Source: Pseudomonas rhizosphaerae
GTDB taxonomy: Bacteria; Pseudomonadota; Gammaproteobacteria; Pseudomonadales; Pseudomonadaceae
Direction of reading: 5' to 3'
DNA: 64,000 nucleotides
Assembly (NCBI RefSeq): GCF_000761155.1
Contig: NZ_CP009533.1
Coordinates: 2,356,001-2,420,000 of the forward strand
Shown: positions 55,995 to 63,224 of the stretch, in pieces
Position numbering within the stretch: position 1 is the stretch's first letter
Layout of the letters: each line of letters begins with the position of its first letter
The notes under the pieces: model-generated
Seen by the model: only the letters and a program-made list of their open reading frames with translations
Told to the model about the DNA's origin: nothing
Databases searched by the model: none
Program-made: the position numbers and the translations under genes

Positions 55995-56375
55995 TTAATT
56001 GGGTGTACGCAGACGGACAACTTCTTGCTGAAGTTCGCGCAGCAACTTTCGATCCAGTGCAACACGATGAACATGCTCCTGATCTTTGGCATCGAGCCCT
56101 TGCAGCGTCGCCAGGATGGCAACGACCGACTCATCGGCCAGTAATGCATGAGGTTCGGGAAGCATGGCACCGCGACCCAGTAGCAGCCAGTCCAGGGAAA
56201 TGCCGTCGGTGCGGGCCAGGTTCATGCACAGGCCATAGGGAATGCTGGCGCGAGCACGCCAGCTGCCCAGGGTTTGCGGGCTGATGCCCAGTGCCTTGGC
56301 CAACGCGGCGTCATTGGGCGCTGCCAATAATTGTTTGAGCCGATCCAGGACTTCAGTTGCTTCTGAGGTACGCAC
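55995..56375 (-). CDS. CI-like phage repressor (HTH)
   Basis: With GTG 56375 (GGAAG box eight bases upstream) the protein has 126 residues. The N-terminal HTH reads L-A-K-A-L-G-I-S-P-Q-T-L-G-S-W-R-A-R near residue 26-43, the pattern of Bacteriophage CI repressor HTH proteins, followed by L-D-W-L-L-L-G-R-G. There is no peptidase domain, so it is not LexA-like self-cleaving. A GTG at 56399 would place the start inside the palindrome at 56397-56411. It probably represses a phage-derived promoter. Confidence 0.78.
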   Translation of the reverse strand: MRTSEATEVLDRLKQLLAAPNDAALAKALGISPQTLGSWRARASIPYGLCMNLARTDGISLDWLLLGRGAMLPEPHALLADESVVAILATLQGLDAKDQEHVHRVALDRKLLRELQQEVVRLRTPN

Positions 56376-56396
56376 GTAGGGAACTTCCGCTTGACC

Positions 56397-56411
56397 CACT
56401 CAATTTGAGTG
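56397..56411. promoter_or_regulatory. Palindromic operator upstream of CI-like gene
   Basis: CACTCAA-T-TTGAGTG is a perfect inverted repeat with seven-base arms. It lies 21 bases before the repressor start in an AT-rich stretch, as expected for autoregulation and control of the rightward promoter. Confidence 0.65.
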
Positions 56412-56678
56412 TATTAATTTATTCGAAATGCATATAAATATTAACCCTAGTTCATAAATCAAGGATATCCAAGATGCAGTCCTACAACTTACATCCATCG
56501 TAACGAATTTTCCTACACAGCGCAGGTACCTGGACCCAGTCCTTTTATCCGCTGACTGTGCAGAGGCAAGACGCAGGCAGCAATAGCAATGCACTCAAGG
56601 AAGACTTACTTAAAATTTTGTAGTTGACCCCCGGTGTCTCAGTGTCACGAGCACGGCACGGGTCATAAGGTTTGAAGA

Positions 56679-56939
56679 ATGAGCACTTACAAGATGGTAT
56701 GCCCTCACTGCAAGAACAGAATGCGCATACGCACCAGCGAGGGCACGCATGTGTTCCTGCGCGTGGCCTACCTGCAATGCACGAACGAAATCTGCGGCTG
56801 GTCGGTGCGGGCGGAGTTCGAGATGACTCACGAATTGTCACCCAGTGGCGTGGCCAATCCGGACATTCATCTGCCCAGCGCGCCGATTGCCTTGCGCCGT
56901 GCGGCGAGCAAGCCGACCGAGACGGCAGGCGCCGCCTGA
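56679..56939 (+). CDS. Ogr/Delta-like zinc-finger protein
   Basis: The 86-residue protein has the four-cysteine pattern C-P-H-C, 21 residues, then C-T-N-E-I-C, followed by F-E-M-T-H-E-L-S-P-S. This is the Ogr/Delta family that activates late genes of P2-like phages through RNA polymerase alpha. No P2 structural genes are present in the window, so it is either a remnant or a domesticated regulator, near the CI-like repressor. Confidence 0.83.
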   Translation: MSTYKMVCPHCKNRMRIRTSEGTHVFLRVAYLQCTNEICGWSVRAEFEMTHELSPSGVANPDIHLPSAPIALRRAASKPTETAGAA

Positions 56940-56950
56940 TCTGCCGCCGC

Positions 56951-56989
56951 GCTCGACGCAGGCGCCGAGTACGGGGGCCTGCGTCGAGC
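56951..56989. terminator. Strong hairpin after the Ogr-like gene
   Basis: GCTCGACGCAGGC (56951-56963) pairs perfectly with GCCTGCGTCGAGC (56977-56989) across a 13-base loop. There is no T run, so termination would be weak or need Rho; it lies between convergent genes. Confidence 0.5.
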
Positions 56990-57045
56990 ACAAGCATGTT
57001 GCGGCAGGTAACGTTGCGTGCCTGCCGGTGCGTTCGGGGTGAGTC

Positions 57046-58005
57046 TCAGCCTACGGGCGTCAGCACCTTGCGGCTGTCGTGGAAGTAGGCCTGAATGTTG
57101 CTCCACACCAGGTCGCCCATGGCCTGACGCGTCTCATGGGTACCGCTGGCCAGATGGGGCAGCAGCACCACGTTGTGCAGGTCGATCAGTGCCTGTGGCA
57201 CGTTGGGCTCGTCCTCGTAGACATCCAGACCGGCACCGGCAATGCGGCCGTCGCTTAGCGCTTGGATCAAGGCCGACTGATCGACCACACTGCCACGGGC
57301 GATATTGACCAGGAAACCCTTGCTGCCCAGCAAGTCGATGCGCTTGGCATCGATCAGCCCTTCCGTCGACTTGCCACCGGGTACGGCCAGTACCAGCACG
57401 TCGCAGTCGGTGATCATCGCATCCAGGTCGGCGTAGTACTGGTAGGCGACGCCGGGCTTGGGTTTGCGGTTGTGGTAAAGCACGTGCATGTCGAACGCAG
57501 CGGCGCGCTTGGCAATGGACTCGCCGATGTTGCCCAGGCCGACGATACCGATCTTCTTGCCGCCAATCTTGCTGGCGAGGGGAAACTTGCCTTGGGTCCA
57601 CTTGCCTGCGCGCACGAAGCGATCAGCTTCGCTGTAGCGACGCATGACATCCAGGGTCAGTGCCATGGCGGTATCGGCGACGCAATCGTCCAGCACCGCT
57701 GGGGTATTGGTGACGACGATGCCACGGTCACGGGCGGCGTCCACGGCGATCGAGTCGTAGCCGACGCCGAAGCTGAAAATCGCTTCCAGGTTGGGCAGTT
57801 TGCCGATGACTTCGCTGCTGGCGCCCAGGGCACCCGATGTGACGATGGCCTTGATGCGGTCGCCGTGCTGCGCCAGCCAGGCGTTCTGATCCGGCAGCTC
57901 CCAGAAACGGGTGGCATCGAAATGGGTTTCCACGGCCTCCTGCAGGCTGGGCAGCAGTGCCCCGATGATCAAGACGGATACGTCGCGGGTCGATGGCTGT
58001 GTCAT
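57046..58005 (-). CDS. D-2-hydroxyacid dehydrogenase (hydroxypyruvate/glyoxylate reductase type)
   Basis: The 319-residue protein has the NAD(P) motif V-G-L-G-N-I-G near residue 155 and the catalytic Arg (N-I-A-R-G-S near 240), Glu (D-V-Y-E-D-E-P near 266) and His (L-L-P-H-L-A near 286) of the family. It reduces short 2-oxo acids such as glyoxylate or hydroxypyruvate. ATG 58005 has a perfect AGGAGG box. Confidence 0.9.
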   Translation of the reverse strand: MTQPSTRDVSVLIIGALLPSLQEAVETHFDATRFWELPDQNAWLAQHGDRIKAIVTSGALGASSEVIGKLPNLEAIFSFGVGYDSIAVDAARDRGIVVTNTPAVLDDCVADTAMALTLDVMRRYSEADRFVRAGKWTQGKFPLASKIGGKKIGIVGLGNIGESIAKRAAAFDMHVLYHNRKPKPGVAYQYYADLDAMITDCDVLVLAVPGGKSTEGLIDAKRIDLLGSKGFLVNIARGSVVDQSALIQALSDGRIAGAGLDVYEDEPNVPQALIDLHNVVLLPHLASGTHETRQAMGDLVWSNIQAYFHDSRKVLTPVG

Positions 58006-58208
58006 GAAACCTCCTGTTTGCATCGTTGGTATTGTTATCGTAACGCCCCGTGGCACAACGACGCCACGCAGCCAGTCGCATTACTGCTCGAAGTCATCGT
58101 ACAACTTGCTTCCGCGCACTGACAACCACTGGCCTGCGACGCAGACGGCGGTTGTATGCTGAGCGTAACCCACTAGACTGCACCTACACGCCGACGAAGA
58201 AGCCGCCA

Positions 58209-59750
58209 ATGGCAGACGACGCACAGTATCGAACCGCCTTGAAGTCCGACAGCTCGGCTCAGCGCATGGCTATTCTGTTCGTGGCCCTGGTGGTGTTATC
58301 ACTCATCGTACTGGATGTCTGGCAAACGCTGACGGCGCGCGCACAAGCGATGCGGGTCAGTGAGATTACCACCTCCAACCTGGCCCGCTCGCTGGCCCAG
58401 CATGCCGAAGACACCATCAAGCAGTCGGACACCGTATTGCTGGGCCTTATCGAACGCATCCAGGTCGACGGCACTGCACCGCCCGAGGTGCAGCGCCTGC
58501 GCAACCTGATGCAGGGCTGGACACGCTCCATGGAGCAGTTGCAAGGCTTGTTCATCTACGACAGCCAAGGACGCTGGGTAGCCAGTTCCAATGCCATCGA
58601 CCCGCCAGGGGTCAACAATGCCGACCGCGAGTACTTCCGCTACCACCGCAACAGCCCGGACGCTGGCGTGCATGTCGGGCCGGTGATCCGCAGCCGTTCC
58701 ACCAACGCTTTGGTGATTCCCGTGTCCAGGCGCCTGACCGGGGCCGATGGCCGCTTCGCCGGCGTCGTGCTGGCCACTTTGAAAGTGGACTACTTCAACC
58801 GGTTCTACGCCGGCTTCGACCTGGATGAGCACGGCGTGATCGCCTTGCTGCTCAGGGACGGTACCCTCCTGCTGCGGCGACCGTTCGATGAAAACGTGAT
58901 CGGCAGCAGCGTCGCCAAGGGCAAGATCTTCAGCGAGATGTTGCCTCAGGCCGAGCACGGCACCCTGATGCAGCGCTCGCTGGTCGACGATGTCGAGCGC
59001 ATGTACAGCTACCATGCCCTGGGCAATTACCCGCTGGTGCTGGAAACCGCCGAATCGAAGGCATCGCTTTTGGCGAGCTGGTACGAGAACCTGCTGCGTT
59101 CCATGGCTTTCGTGCTGGTGGTAGGCGTGGCGCTGGGGCTGTGTGCGATGACCCTGATTCGGCAGATCCGTCATGGCCTGCGCACCGAAGCGGAGTTGCG
59201 CAATGCCCACGCCGCGCTGCAGAAACTGGCGATGCAGGACGGCTTGACCGGGCTGGCCAACCGGCGCCAACTGGACGCGGCGCTGCCCGACGAGATCGGT
59301 CGGGCACGGCGCAACGCGCGCCCGCTTGGCGTGATCATGCTCGACATCGACTATTTCAAACGCTTCAACGACCTCTATGGCCACCCCGCGGGGGATGACT
59401 GCATCAAGGCGGTGGGCCTGGCGGTACTGGGCTGCGTAGGCCGCTCCGGAGATCTGGTCGTGCGCTATGGGGGCGAGGAAATTCTGGTGCTGTTGCCCGA
59501 GAGCGACGAAACCGGGGCATGGCAGGTTGCCGACAAGGTATTGCTGGCGGTGCGCGCGCCGGCCATTGCCCATGCCGGCAGCGACCTGGGCATCGTGACC
59601 ATCAGCGCCGGCGTGCATGTGTGGCGCAACAGCGACCCGGACGTACGCGCGCAAAGCCTGATCGAGGCCGCAGACCAGGCGCTTTACCGGGCCAAGACCT
59701 CGGGTCGCAACCGTGTCTACCCCTTGCAACCGCTCAGGGTGGAGGCCTGA
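58209..59750 (+). CDS. Diguanylate cyclase with periplasmic dCACHE sensor
   Basis: The 513-residue protein has a membrane helix (about 20-40), a periplasmic double-CACHE sensor (about 50-290), a second helix (about 300-320), and a GGDEF domain. The active loop reads G-G-E-E-I and not the usual G-G-(D/E)-E-F. An R-S-G-D inhibitory site lies five residues before it, so product inhibition by c-di-GMP is possible. The catalytic Asp/Glu are kept, so activity is likely. ATG 58209 is used; an upstream extension is rich in Arg and not real. Confidence 0.88.
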   Translation: MADDAQYRTALKSDSSAQRMAILFVALVVLSLIVLDVWQTLTARAQAMRVSEITTSNLARSLAQHAEDTIKQSDTVLLGLIERIQVDGTAPPEVQRLRNLMQGWTRSMEQLQGLFIYDSQGRWVASSNAIDPPGVNNADREYFRYHRNSPDAGVHVGPVIRSRSTNALVIPVSRRLTGADGRFAGVVLATLKVDYFNRFYAGFDLDEHGVIALLLRDGTLLLRRPFDENVIGSSVAKGKIFSEMLPQAEHGTLMQRSLVDDVERMYSYHALGNYPLVLETAESKASLLASWYENLLRSMAFVLVVGVALGLCAMTLIRQIRHGLRTEAELRNAHAALQKLAMQDGLTGLANRRQLDAALPDEIGRARRNARPLGVIMLDIDYFKRFNDLYGHPAGDDCIKAVGLAVLGCVGRSGDLVVRYGGEEILVLLPESDETGAWQVADKVLLAVRAPAIAHAGSDLGIVTISAGVHVWRNSDPDVRAQSLIEAADQALYRAKTSGRNRVYPLQPLRVEA

Positions 59751-59757
59751 TCCGGCT

Positions 59758-60042
59758 TCAGAGCATCTGTTGGTTGGCGGCCATCGATTCGATGACCATG
59801 CTCTTCTGGTCTTCGGACAGCGTGTCCCAGATGTGCACCTTGGCGTAGAAACCCAGACTGCCAAGGATATAGAAGCTCAATACGGCGATGGTCAGCAACG
59901 TCAGCCACGACCAGCGTCCGCCTTCCTCGGCTTCATCGAAAGTGGAATAACCATTGTCGATGCGCTGGTCGCGCATGGACGCCAGGCTGGTGGTGACGCG
60001 TTTGTAGCAATAGGACAGCAACAACAGAAACAGGCGCAGCAT
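59758..60042 (-). CDS. Small membrane protein of unknown function
   Basis: The 94-residue protein has a hydrophobic start (M-L-R-L-F-L-L-L-L-S), a charged linker, a clear membrane helix at about 46-66 (L-L-T-I-A-V-L-S-F-Y-I-L) and a polar C-terminus. It resembles unnamed Pseudomonas proteins. It is convergent with the cyclase gene. Confidence 0.6.
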   Translation of the reverse strand: MLRLFLLLLSYCYKRVTTSLASMRDQRIDNGYSTFDEAEEGGRWSWLTLLTIAVLSFYILGSLGFYAKVHIWDTLSEDQKSMVIESMAANQQML

Positions 60043-60097
60043 GGAAATAAGGCCTCGAATGGATAGCGGGTGGCGAAAGGCGCACGCCAGAAACGCA

Positions 60098-60125
60098 AAA
60101 AGCCCGTCTTTGACGGGCTTTTCTT
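60098..60125. terminator. Rho-independent terminator
   Basis: AAAAGCCCGTC and GACGGGCTTTT form a perfect 11-base stem with a TTT loop; A and T runs on both sides make it work in both directions. It lies 55 bases upstream of the small membrane protein gene on its strand, so it may end an unrecognised upstream RNA. Confidence 0.85.
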
Positions 60126-60567
60126 ATAAATAGCGTGCTGCTGACCGGACCGATCGCCACGCTTGCGGTGAATTTTAGGTAGCTTGGCGAACGCTGTAAA
60201 CCTTGCTACAGCGCAGAGGTATGACAACTTCACCTGCGAAAGCGCGCAATCACGCGGCCCAGAGCATCGCGTGGCGTGGCTGCGGCACGCTGTCACACCG
60301 CTGCTGGAGCCACAGCCACCTGTGGGAGCGGGCTCTGCCCGCGAAGGCGCTCCGAAGGCCTCGTGCAATGGCAGATACACTGCATTGCCCCATTCGCGGG
60401 CAGAGCCCGCTCCCACACGGTCGTTTCCACGAATTCCTCTGGCCTTACAGGACCTCCCTCAAGATCCGGGGGGTCGCGCACTCCTTGATACCCCGCACGG
60501 CGCGTGCGACTAGGCTTTTTGCCGAAGCAGCCTTTATCATGGCCACAGTTCCAGACCAGAGCCGCCC
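60123..60567. other. Intergenic region, 445 bp, with REP pair
   Basis: It lies upstream of tusD and holds the REP pair at 60322-60416. No protein gene or known RNA is recognised. The strong terminator at its left edge leaves room for a short minus-strand RNA of up to a few hundred bases, but no promoter was identified for it. Confidence 0.4.
60322..60416. repeat. Inverted REP pair (GCGGGC family)
   Basis: Bases 60322-60345 are repeated exactly in inverted form at 60393-60416. The core GCGGGCAGAGCCCGC is the standard Pseudomonas REP form and is different from the GCGGCC form at 22413 and 62979. Confidence 0.9.
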
Positions 60568-60960
60568 ATGAAGTTTGCCATCGCTGTCTACTCGCCCGCT
60601 CACTCGCCGGCCTCACGGCGCGCATTGCTGTTCGCCCAAGCCGTCTTGGCCCAGGGCCATCAACTGCTGCGGGTGTTCTTTTATCAGGACGGCGTGCATA
60701 CCGCCTCGAGCAATGTCGTTACCGCCCAGGACGAAACCGACACGGCCGCTCAGTGGCGCGCTTTCATCGTCGAGCACCAGGTGGACGCCGTGGTCTGCAT
60801 CGCCGCCGCCCTGCGCCGCGGGGTTCTGAACGATGAAGAAGCGCGCCGCTACCAACGCCCGGCTGCCAACCTGACCGAGCCTTGGCAACTGTCCGGCCTG
60901 GGCCAGTTGCACGAAGCCGCCCAGCAAGCCGACCGGCTCGTCAGCTTCGGAGGTCACTGA
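60568..60960 (+). CDS. tusD: Sulfurtransferase TusD
   Basis: The 130-residue DsrE-fold protein has the catalytic Cys in V-C-I-A-A-A-L-R-R-G at about residue 78. With TusB and TusC it receives persulfide sulfur and passes it to TusE for 2-thiolation of U34 in Glu, Lys and Gln tRNAs. tusC starts one base after its stop. Confidence 0.95.
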   Translation: MKFAIAVYSPAHSPASRRALLFAQAVLAQGHQLLRVFFYQDGVHTASSNVVTAQDETDTAAQWRAFIVEHQVDAVVCIAAALRRGVLNDEEARRYQRPAANLTEPWQLSGLGQLHEAAQQADRLVSFGGH

Positions 60961-60961
60961 G

Positions 60962-61321
60962 ATGGCCAAATCCATGTTGATCGTCAGCCGCCAACCGCCG
61001 TGGGCCGGCCCTGCCGCACGCGAGGCGCTGGACATCGCCCTCGCCGGCGGTGCCTACGACCTGCCGGTGGCCATGCTGTTTCTCGATGACGGTGTCTACC
61101 AGTTGCTGGACGCCCAGGCACCAGACGCCGTGCAGCAGAAGAACCTCGCCGCCAACCTGCAGGCCCTGCCGTTGTTCGGTGTCGATGAGCTGTTCGTCTG
61201 CACGACCAGTCTGGCCCTGCGTGGCTTGGCCGACGCCAGCCTGGCAATCGCCGCGCAGCCACTGACGGACGCGCAATTGCGCGAGCTGCTGCCGCGCTTC
61301 GACCTTGTGGTGACCCTGTAA
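60962..61321 (+). CDS. tusC: Sulfurtransferase complex subunit TusC
   Basis: The 119-residue protein is a DsrF-type subunit (G-A-Y-D-L-P-V-A-M-L-F near residue 30-40). It lacks the relay Cys of TusD and serves as scaffold in the TusBCD hexamer. Its TAA shares its last A with the tusB start. Confidence 0.94.
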   Translation: MAKSMLIVSRQPPWAGPAAREALDIALAGGAYDLPVAMLFLDDGVYQLLDAQAPDAVQQKNLAANLQALPLFGVDELFVCTTSLALRGLADASLAIAAQPLTDAQLRELLPRFDLVVTL

Positions 61322-61614
61322 TGAGTACCCTTCACGTACTGTCCCATTCGCCGTTCAGCGACCAGCGGCTGCACAGCTGCCTGCGCCTGTTGGGCAGCGA
61401 CGACGCCATCGTGCTCAGCGGCGATGCGGTCTATGCCCTTACCCCTGGCAGCCAGCCTTGGGCGTCCCTGGCCAGCGCCGGGGTTGCCGTTTTCGCCTTG
61501 TTCGAAGACGCCCAGGCGCGCGCCCTGCCCAGCAACCCTGCGGTGGAACTGCTCGACTACCCGGCCTTCGTCGAGTTGACCCTGGCCTACGACAAGGTCA
61601 ACAGCTGGTTATGA
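61321..61614 (+). CDS. tusB: Sulfurtransferase complex subunit TusB
   Basis: The 97-residue protein is a DsrH-type subunit (H-V-L-S-H-S-P-F near its start and V-N-S-W near the end). It completes the TusBCD complex and overlaps tusE by four bases. Confidence 0.93.
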   Translation: MSTLHVLSHSPFSDQRLHSCLRLLGSDDAIVLSGDAVYALTPGSQPWASLASAGVAVFALFEDAQARALPSNPAVELLDYPAFVELTLAYDKVNSWL

Positions 61615-61946
61615 ATACGCTGATCGTCGCCGAGCGCGACATTGCGCTGGATGCAGACGGCTACCTGCAGTCGCTCGACGACTGGAGCCCGGAAGTCGCT
61701 GATGCCCTGGCCGCCGCCGAAGGCCTTGCGCTGACCGCCGACCACTGGCAGATCATCGAGCTGCTGCGCCGTTTCCATGCGCAGTACCAGCTTTCGCCTG
61801 CCACCCGGCCGCTGATCAAATACGTCGCGCAGCAACTGGGCGCCGACAAGGGCAACAGTCTGCATCTCAATCGCCTGTTCAACGGCACTCCTGCCAAACT
61901 CGCTGCCAAGCTGGCGGGCCTGCCCAAACCGACCAATTGCATATGA
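61611..61946 (+). CDS. tusE: Sulfur carrier TusE (DsrC family)
   Basis: The 111-residue protein has the DsrC features (L-D-A-D-G-Y-L; W-S-P-E-V-A-D-A-L-A-A-A) and the penultimate catalytic Cys in N-C-I at its end. It carries sulfur from TusD to MnmA. The first Cys of dissimilatory DsrC proteins is absent, as expected for TusE. Its TGA overlaps the next ATG. Confidence 0.95.
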   Translation: MNTLIVAERDIALDADGYLQSLDDWSPEVADALAAAEGLALTADHWQIIELLRRFHAQYQLSPATRPLIKYVAQQLGADKGNSLHLNRLFNGTPAKLAAKLAGLPKPTNCI

Positions 61947-62962
61947 CCCACTACCCTGCACTGACGCTCGAAACACCCGAAGAGCACCCGTTCGCCCAGT
62001 TCGTGCGGGCGCTGGGCAAAGGCAAGCGCGGTGCGCGCAACCTCACTGCCGAGGAAGCCCGCGAAGCCATGGGCATGTTGCTCGACGGCCGCGTGGAAGA
62101 AGCGCAACTGGGCGCGTTCCTCATGCTGCTGCGGCACAAGGAAGAAAGCCCCGAAGAATTGGCCGGTTTCACCCTTGCCCTGCGCGATCGGCTGCAGGCG
62201 CCGGCGCTGGCCGTCGACCTGGACTGGCCGACCTATGCCGGCAAGAAGCGTCACCTGCCCTGGTACCTGCTCGCGGCCAAATGCCTGGGCGGCAGCGGGC
62301 GGCGCATCTTCATGCATGGCGCTGGCGCCCATACCGCCGGACGACTGTACAGCGAGCAATTGCTCGGCACCTTGAACATTGCCCTGTGCCGGGACTGGAA
62401 TGCCGTCGGCGAGGCACTCGAGCGACAAGGGCTGGCGTTTTCGCCACTGGTGGACTGGGCCGCGCCGCTGCAACGCATGATCGACCTGCGCAACATTCTG
62501 GGGCTACGCTCGCCCATCCATTCGCTGGCGCGGATTCTCAACCCGCTCGGCGCCCGTTGCGGCCTGCAGAGTATCTTCCATCCCGGTTACCAGGCCGTGC
62601 ACCGCGACGCCAGCGGGCTGCTTGGCGACGTTGCCATCGTGGTCAAGGGCGACGGGGGCGAGATCGAGATCAACCCGGACAGCGCCAGCCACTTGTACGG
62701 CACCCGCGACCACCTGCCCTGGGACGAAGAGTGGCCCGCCCTCGCCGCCCAGCGCCACGTCAAACCGCCCAGTCTTGAGCCTGGGCACCTGGTCGAATTC
62801 TGGCAGGGCGAGCGCCAGGACAGCTACGGCGAACTGGCGCTGATCTCCACCATGGCCCTGGCTTTGCGCGGATTGGGCAGCACCCGCGAGCAAGCCTTCG
62901 ACGAAGCCCGCGCCCTCTGGGCCTCGCGCGACCTGGCAGCCTGTACCCCGCCCCGTCCGTAG
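61943..62962 (+). CDS. TrpD2/YbiB-like glycosyl transferase family protein
   Basis: The 339-residue protein has the fold of anthranilate phosphoribosyltransferases: helical N-terminal part (A-R-N-L-T-A-E-E-A near residue 31-39) and a large alpha/beta domain (R-I-F-M-H-G near 122; R-S-P-I-H-S-L-A near 192). It belongs to the TrpD2/YbiB group, reported to bind nucleic acid and to lack TrpD activity. It overlaps tusE as ATGA, so it is made with the tRNA sulfur relay. Confidence 0.85.
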   Translation: MTHYPALTLETPEEHPFAQFVRALGKGKRGARNLTAEEAREAMGMLLDGRVEEAQLGAFLMLLRHKEESPEELAGFTLALRDRLQAPALAVDLDWPTYAGKKRHLPWYLLAAKCLGGSGRRIFMHGAGAHTAGRLYSEQLLGTLNIALCRDWNAVGEALERQGLAFSPLVDWAAPLQRMIDLRNILGLRSPIHSLARILNPLGARCGLQSIFHPGYQAVHRDASGLLGDVAIVVKGDGGEIEINPDSASHLYGTRDHLPWDEEWPALAAQRHVKPPSLEPGHLVEFWQGERQDSYGELALISTMALALRGLGSTREQAFDEARALWASRDLAACTPPRP

Positions 62963-62978
62963 CCGCGAAACCAATACC

Positions 62979-63065
62979 GTGGGAGCGGTCAGCGGCCGCG
63001 AAAAGGCCTCCGCGGATTGACTGACGTACCGTGGTGCCCAGTTCGCGGCCAAAGACCGCTCCCAC
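62979..63065. repeat. Inverted REP pair (GCGGCC family)
   Basis: Bases 62979-63002 and 63042-63065 are inverted copies with small central differences. They share the outer sequences GTGGGAGCGGTC and GGCCGCGAA with the pair at 22413-22479. Confidence 0.85.
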
Positions 63066-63093
63066 AGAACATCGACAGGGCATTACACCGCCT

Positions 63094-63180
63094 GTAGCAG
63101 CGGCGCGAGCCGCGTCGGCGGTGCATGCGGCCTGCCTGGATGAACGCGTCGGAGCCGGACGCGGCTCGCGCCGCTGCTAC
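63094..63180. repeat. Second type of long inverted repeat
   Basis: Bases 63094-63116 are repeated exactly inverted at 63158-63180 (23 bases, starting GTAGCAGCGGCGCGAGCC). This is a different REP-like family placed right next to the previous pair, so two hairpins stand side by side between genes. Confidence 0.85.
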
Positions 63181-63224
63181 GGGACAGCGTGATACAGTTC
63201 GTCGACACGCATCGGGAGACGAAC

